From Sphingomonas aurantiaca (GTDB lineage: Bacteria > Pseudomonadota > Alphaproteobacteria > Sphingomonadales > Sphingomonadaceae), in contig NZ_QAOG01000001.1 of NCBI RefSeq assembly GCF_003050705.1, positions 975,105-1,039,104 on the forward strand: DNA of 64,000 bases. Direction: 5' to 3'. This document shows, piece after piece, positions 63,494-64,000 of this stretch. The position numbers and the translations under genes are program-made. The first letter of the stretch is position 1, and every line of letters begins with the position of its first letter. A model generated the notes under the pieces. The model was not told where the DNA came from. It saw only the letters and a program-made list of their open reading frames with translations, and did no database searches.

Positions 63494-63760
63494 TTACATC
63501 GCGTTGTTGGTCATCATGGTGTCGTTCGACATCATCGTGTCGTTCGCCATCATGCTGTCGTTGGCCATCATGCCACCGTTCGACGCACCGTCAACGGCGG
63601 TCATGTTGTCGGTCATGGTGTCCATGCCCTCGGTGGCGTTCATGTCGGTGACCATCGTGTTGTCGGTGGTCGTCTCGGTCTTCGGACCGCAGGCCGACAC
63701 GGCGAGTGCCGCGCTGGCGATCAGCGAACCGGTCAGGACCTTGGAAATGAGTGCACGCAT
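63494..63760 (-). CDS. Met/Asn/Asp-rich lipoprotein
   Basis: The 88-residue protein has a lipoprotein leader, LISKVLTGSLIASAALAVSAC, with Cys at residue 24. Everything after it is low complexity: TTTDNTMVTDMNATEG and then the repeat MMANDSMMANDTMMSNDTMM. Met and Asn/Asp rich tails can bind copper or other soft metals, but this is inference only. ATG 63760 follows GGGAGC. I do not recognise the family; it may be a sphingomonad-specific small lipoprotein. Confidence 0.75.
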   Translation of the reverse strand: MRALISKVLTGSLIASAALAVSACGPKTETTTDNTMVTDMNATEGMDTMTDNMTAVDGASNGGMMANDSMMANDTMMSNDTMMTNNAM

Positions 63761-63848
63761 GTGGAAGCTCCCTAGATAGAGGATTTGGCTGGCTGCTCGC
63801 CCTTAATACCCAAATCGTAGTGGACATTAATCCGATAACGCTTTGCCC

Positions 63849-64000
63849 TCAAGCCTCGTTTTCTTGAGGACAAGAAACTGTTTCAAGGAAAGCATCGACC
63901 GTCAACGCAAGCGCAGCGTCGAAGGTTGCAAGGTCCGCCGAAATGCCAAGCGATTGCAGGCTGGTAACGCCGTACTCGGGAAGGCCGCACGGGACGATGC
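63849..64000 (-). CDS. lipB: lipoyl(octanoyl) transferase LipB, 3' end only
   Basis: The window edge shows only the last 50 codons of a minus-strand gene; the start lies beyond 64000. The translation reads GIVPCGLPEYGVTSLQSLG and ends in a short tail before TGA at 63849-63851. The CGL and VTSL segments match the C-terminal part of LipB, where the catalytic Cys sits in PCG. LipB moves octanoyl groups from ACP to lipoyl domains. Confidence 0.85.
   Translation of the reverse strand, partial: IVPCGLPEYGVTSLQSLGISADLATFDAALALTVDAFLETVSCPQENEA

Overview
The window is a stretch of ordinary, GC-rich alphaproteobacterial chromosome. It most resembles a sphingomonad (Sphingomonas or a close relative). 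The evidence is the circularly permuted ssrA gene with an ANDNEALAIAA tag, GcrA, an NDUFS4-like complex I subunit, an RF2 without a programmed frameshift, two-subunit ParE-type topoisomerase IV, and several families of short palindromic intergenic repeats. I see no phage, integrase, transposase, CRISPR array, rRNA or canonical tRNA. Genes are closely packed and many join by 4-base ATGA or TTGA overlaps.

Layout. 1-13.6 kb: a hemerythrin-like protein, thyA, a short RadC-like protein, a lipoprotein-type methyltransferase coupled to prfB, PBP1A, hrpB, an NDUFS4-like protein, a lemA-TPM-TPM-NUDIX operon, mscL and an Rrf2 regulator. 13.7-14.7 kb: ssrA (tmRNA) and a single-domain response regulator. 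14.8-26.3 kb, minus strand: the translation and RNA cluster rimP-nusA-tautomerase-ylxR-infB-rbfA-tdk-truB-rpsO-pnp. 26.4-35.2 kb: a sugar dehydrogenase, two hotdog thioesterases, a crotonase, two paralogous small exported proteins, gloB-gloA, a TPR protein, an alpha/beta hydrolase, a small conserved protein and a MurC/Mpl-type ligase. 35.2-41.1 kb: ldcA, thrS, infC, uvrC. 41.2-49.3 kb: a polysaccharide deacetylase with a GNAT partner, recO, leuB, a GT2-GtrA glycosyltransferase, metZ-apaG, a LysR regulator and a GNAT. 49.4-56 kb: a beta-lactamase-like hydrolase with an ABC-2 permease, gcrA, an outer-membrane barrel protein and parE. 56-64 kb: a TPR/TonB-C-like protein, argD-argF-hslO, queC-queE, two exported proteins and the 3' end of lipB at the right edge.

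The most informative non-coding signal is the repeat population. At least six palindrome families occur. Three copies lie inside open reading frames and appear to be translated: in hrpB, truB and the N-terminus of ylxR. Between gcrA and the convergent barrel-protein gene, two 95-bp arms form an inverted repeat. Each arm begins exactly at the stop codon of its flanking gene, and differences between the arms keep a hairpin paired. infC appears to start at a rare ATA codon, placed at ideal distance from a Shine-Dalgarno and behind a long hairpin.

I found no convincing new multi-gene system. The leads are small: translated repeats, the mirrored 3' ends around gcrA, a tautomerase inside the nusA-infB operon, a divergent Mpl/LdcA pair likely for murein recycling, and several uncharacterised exported proteins.
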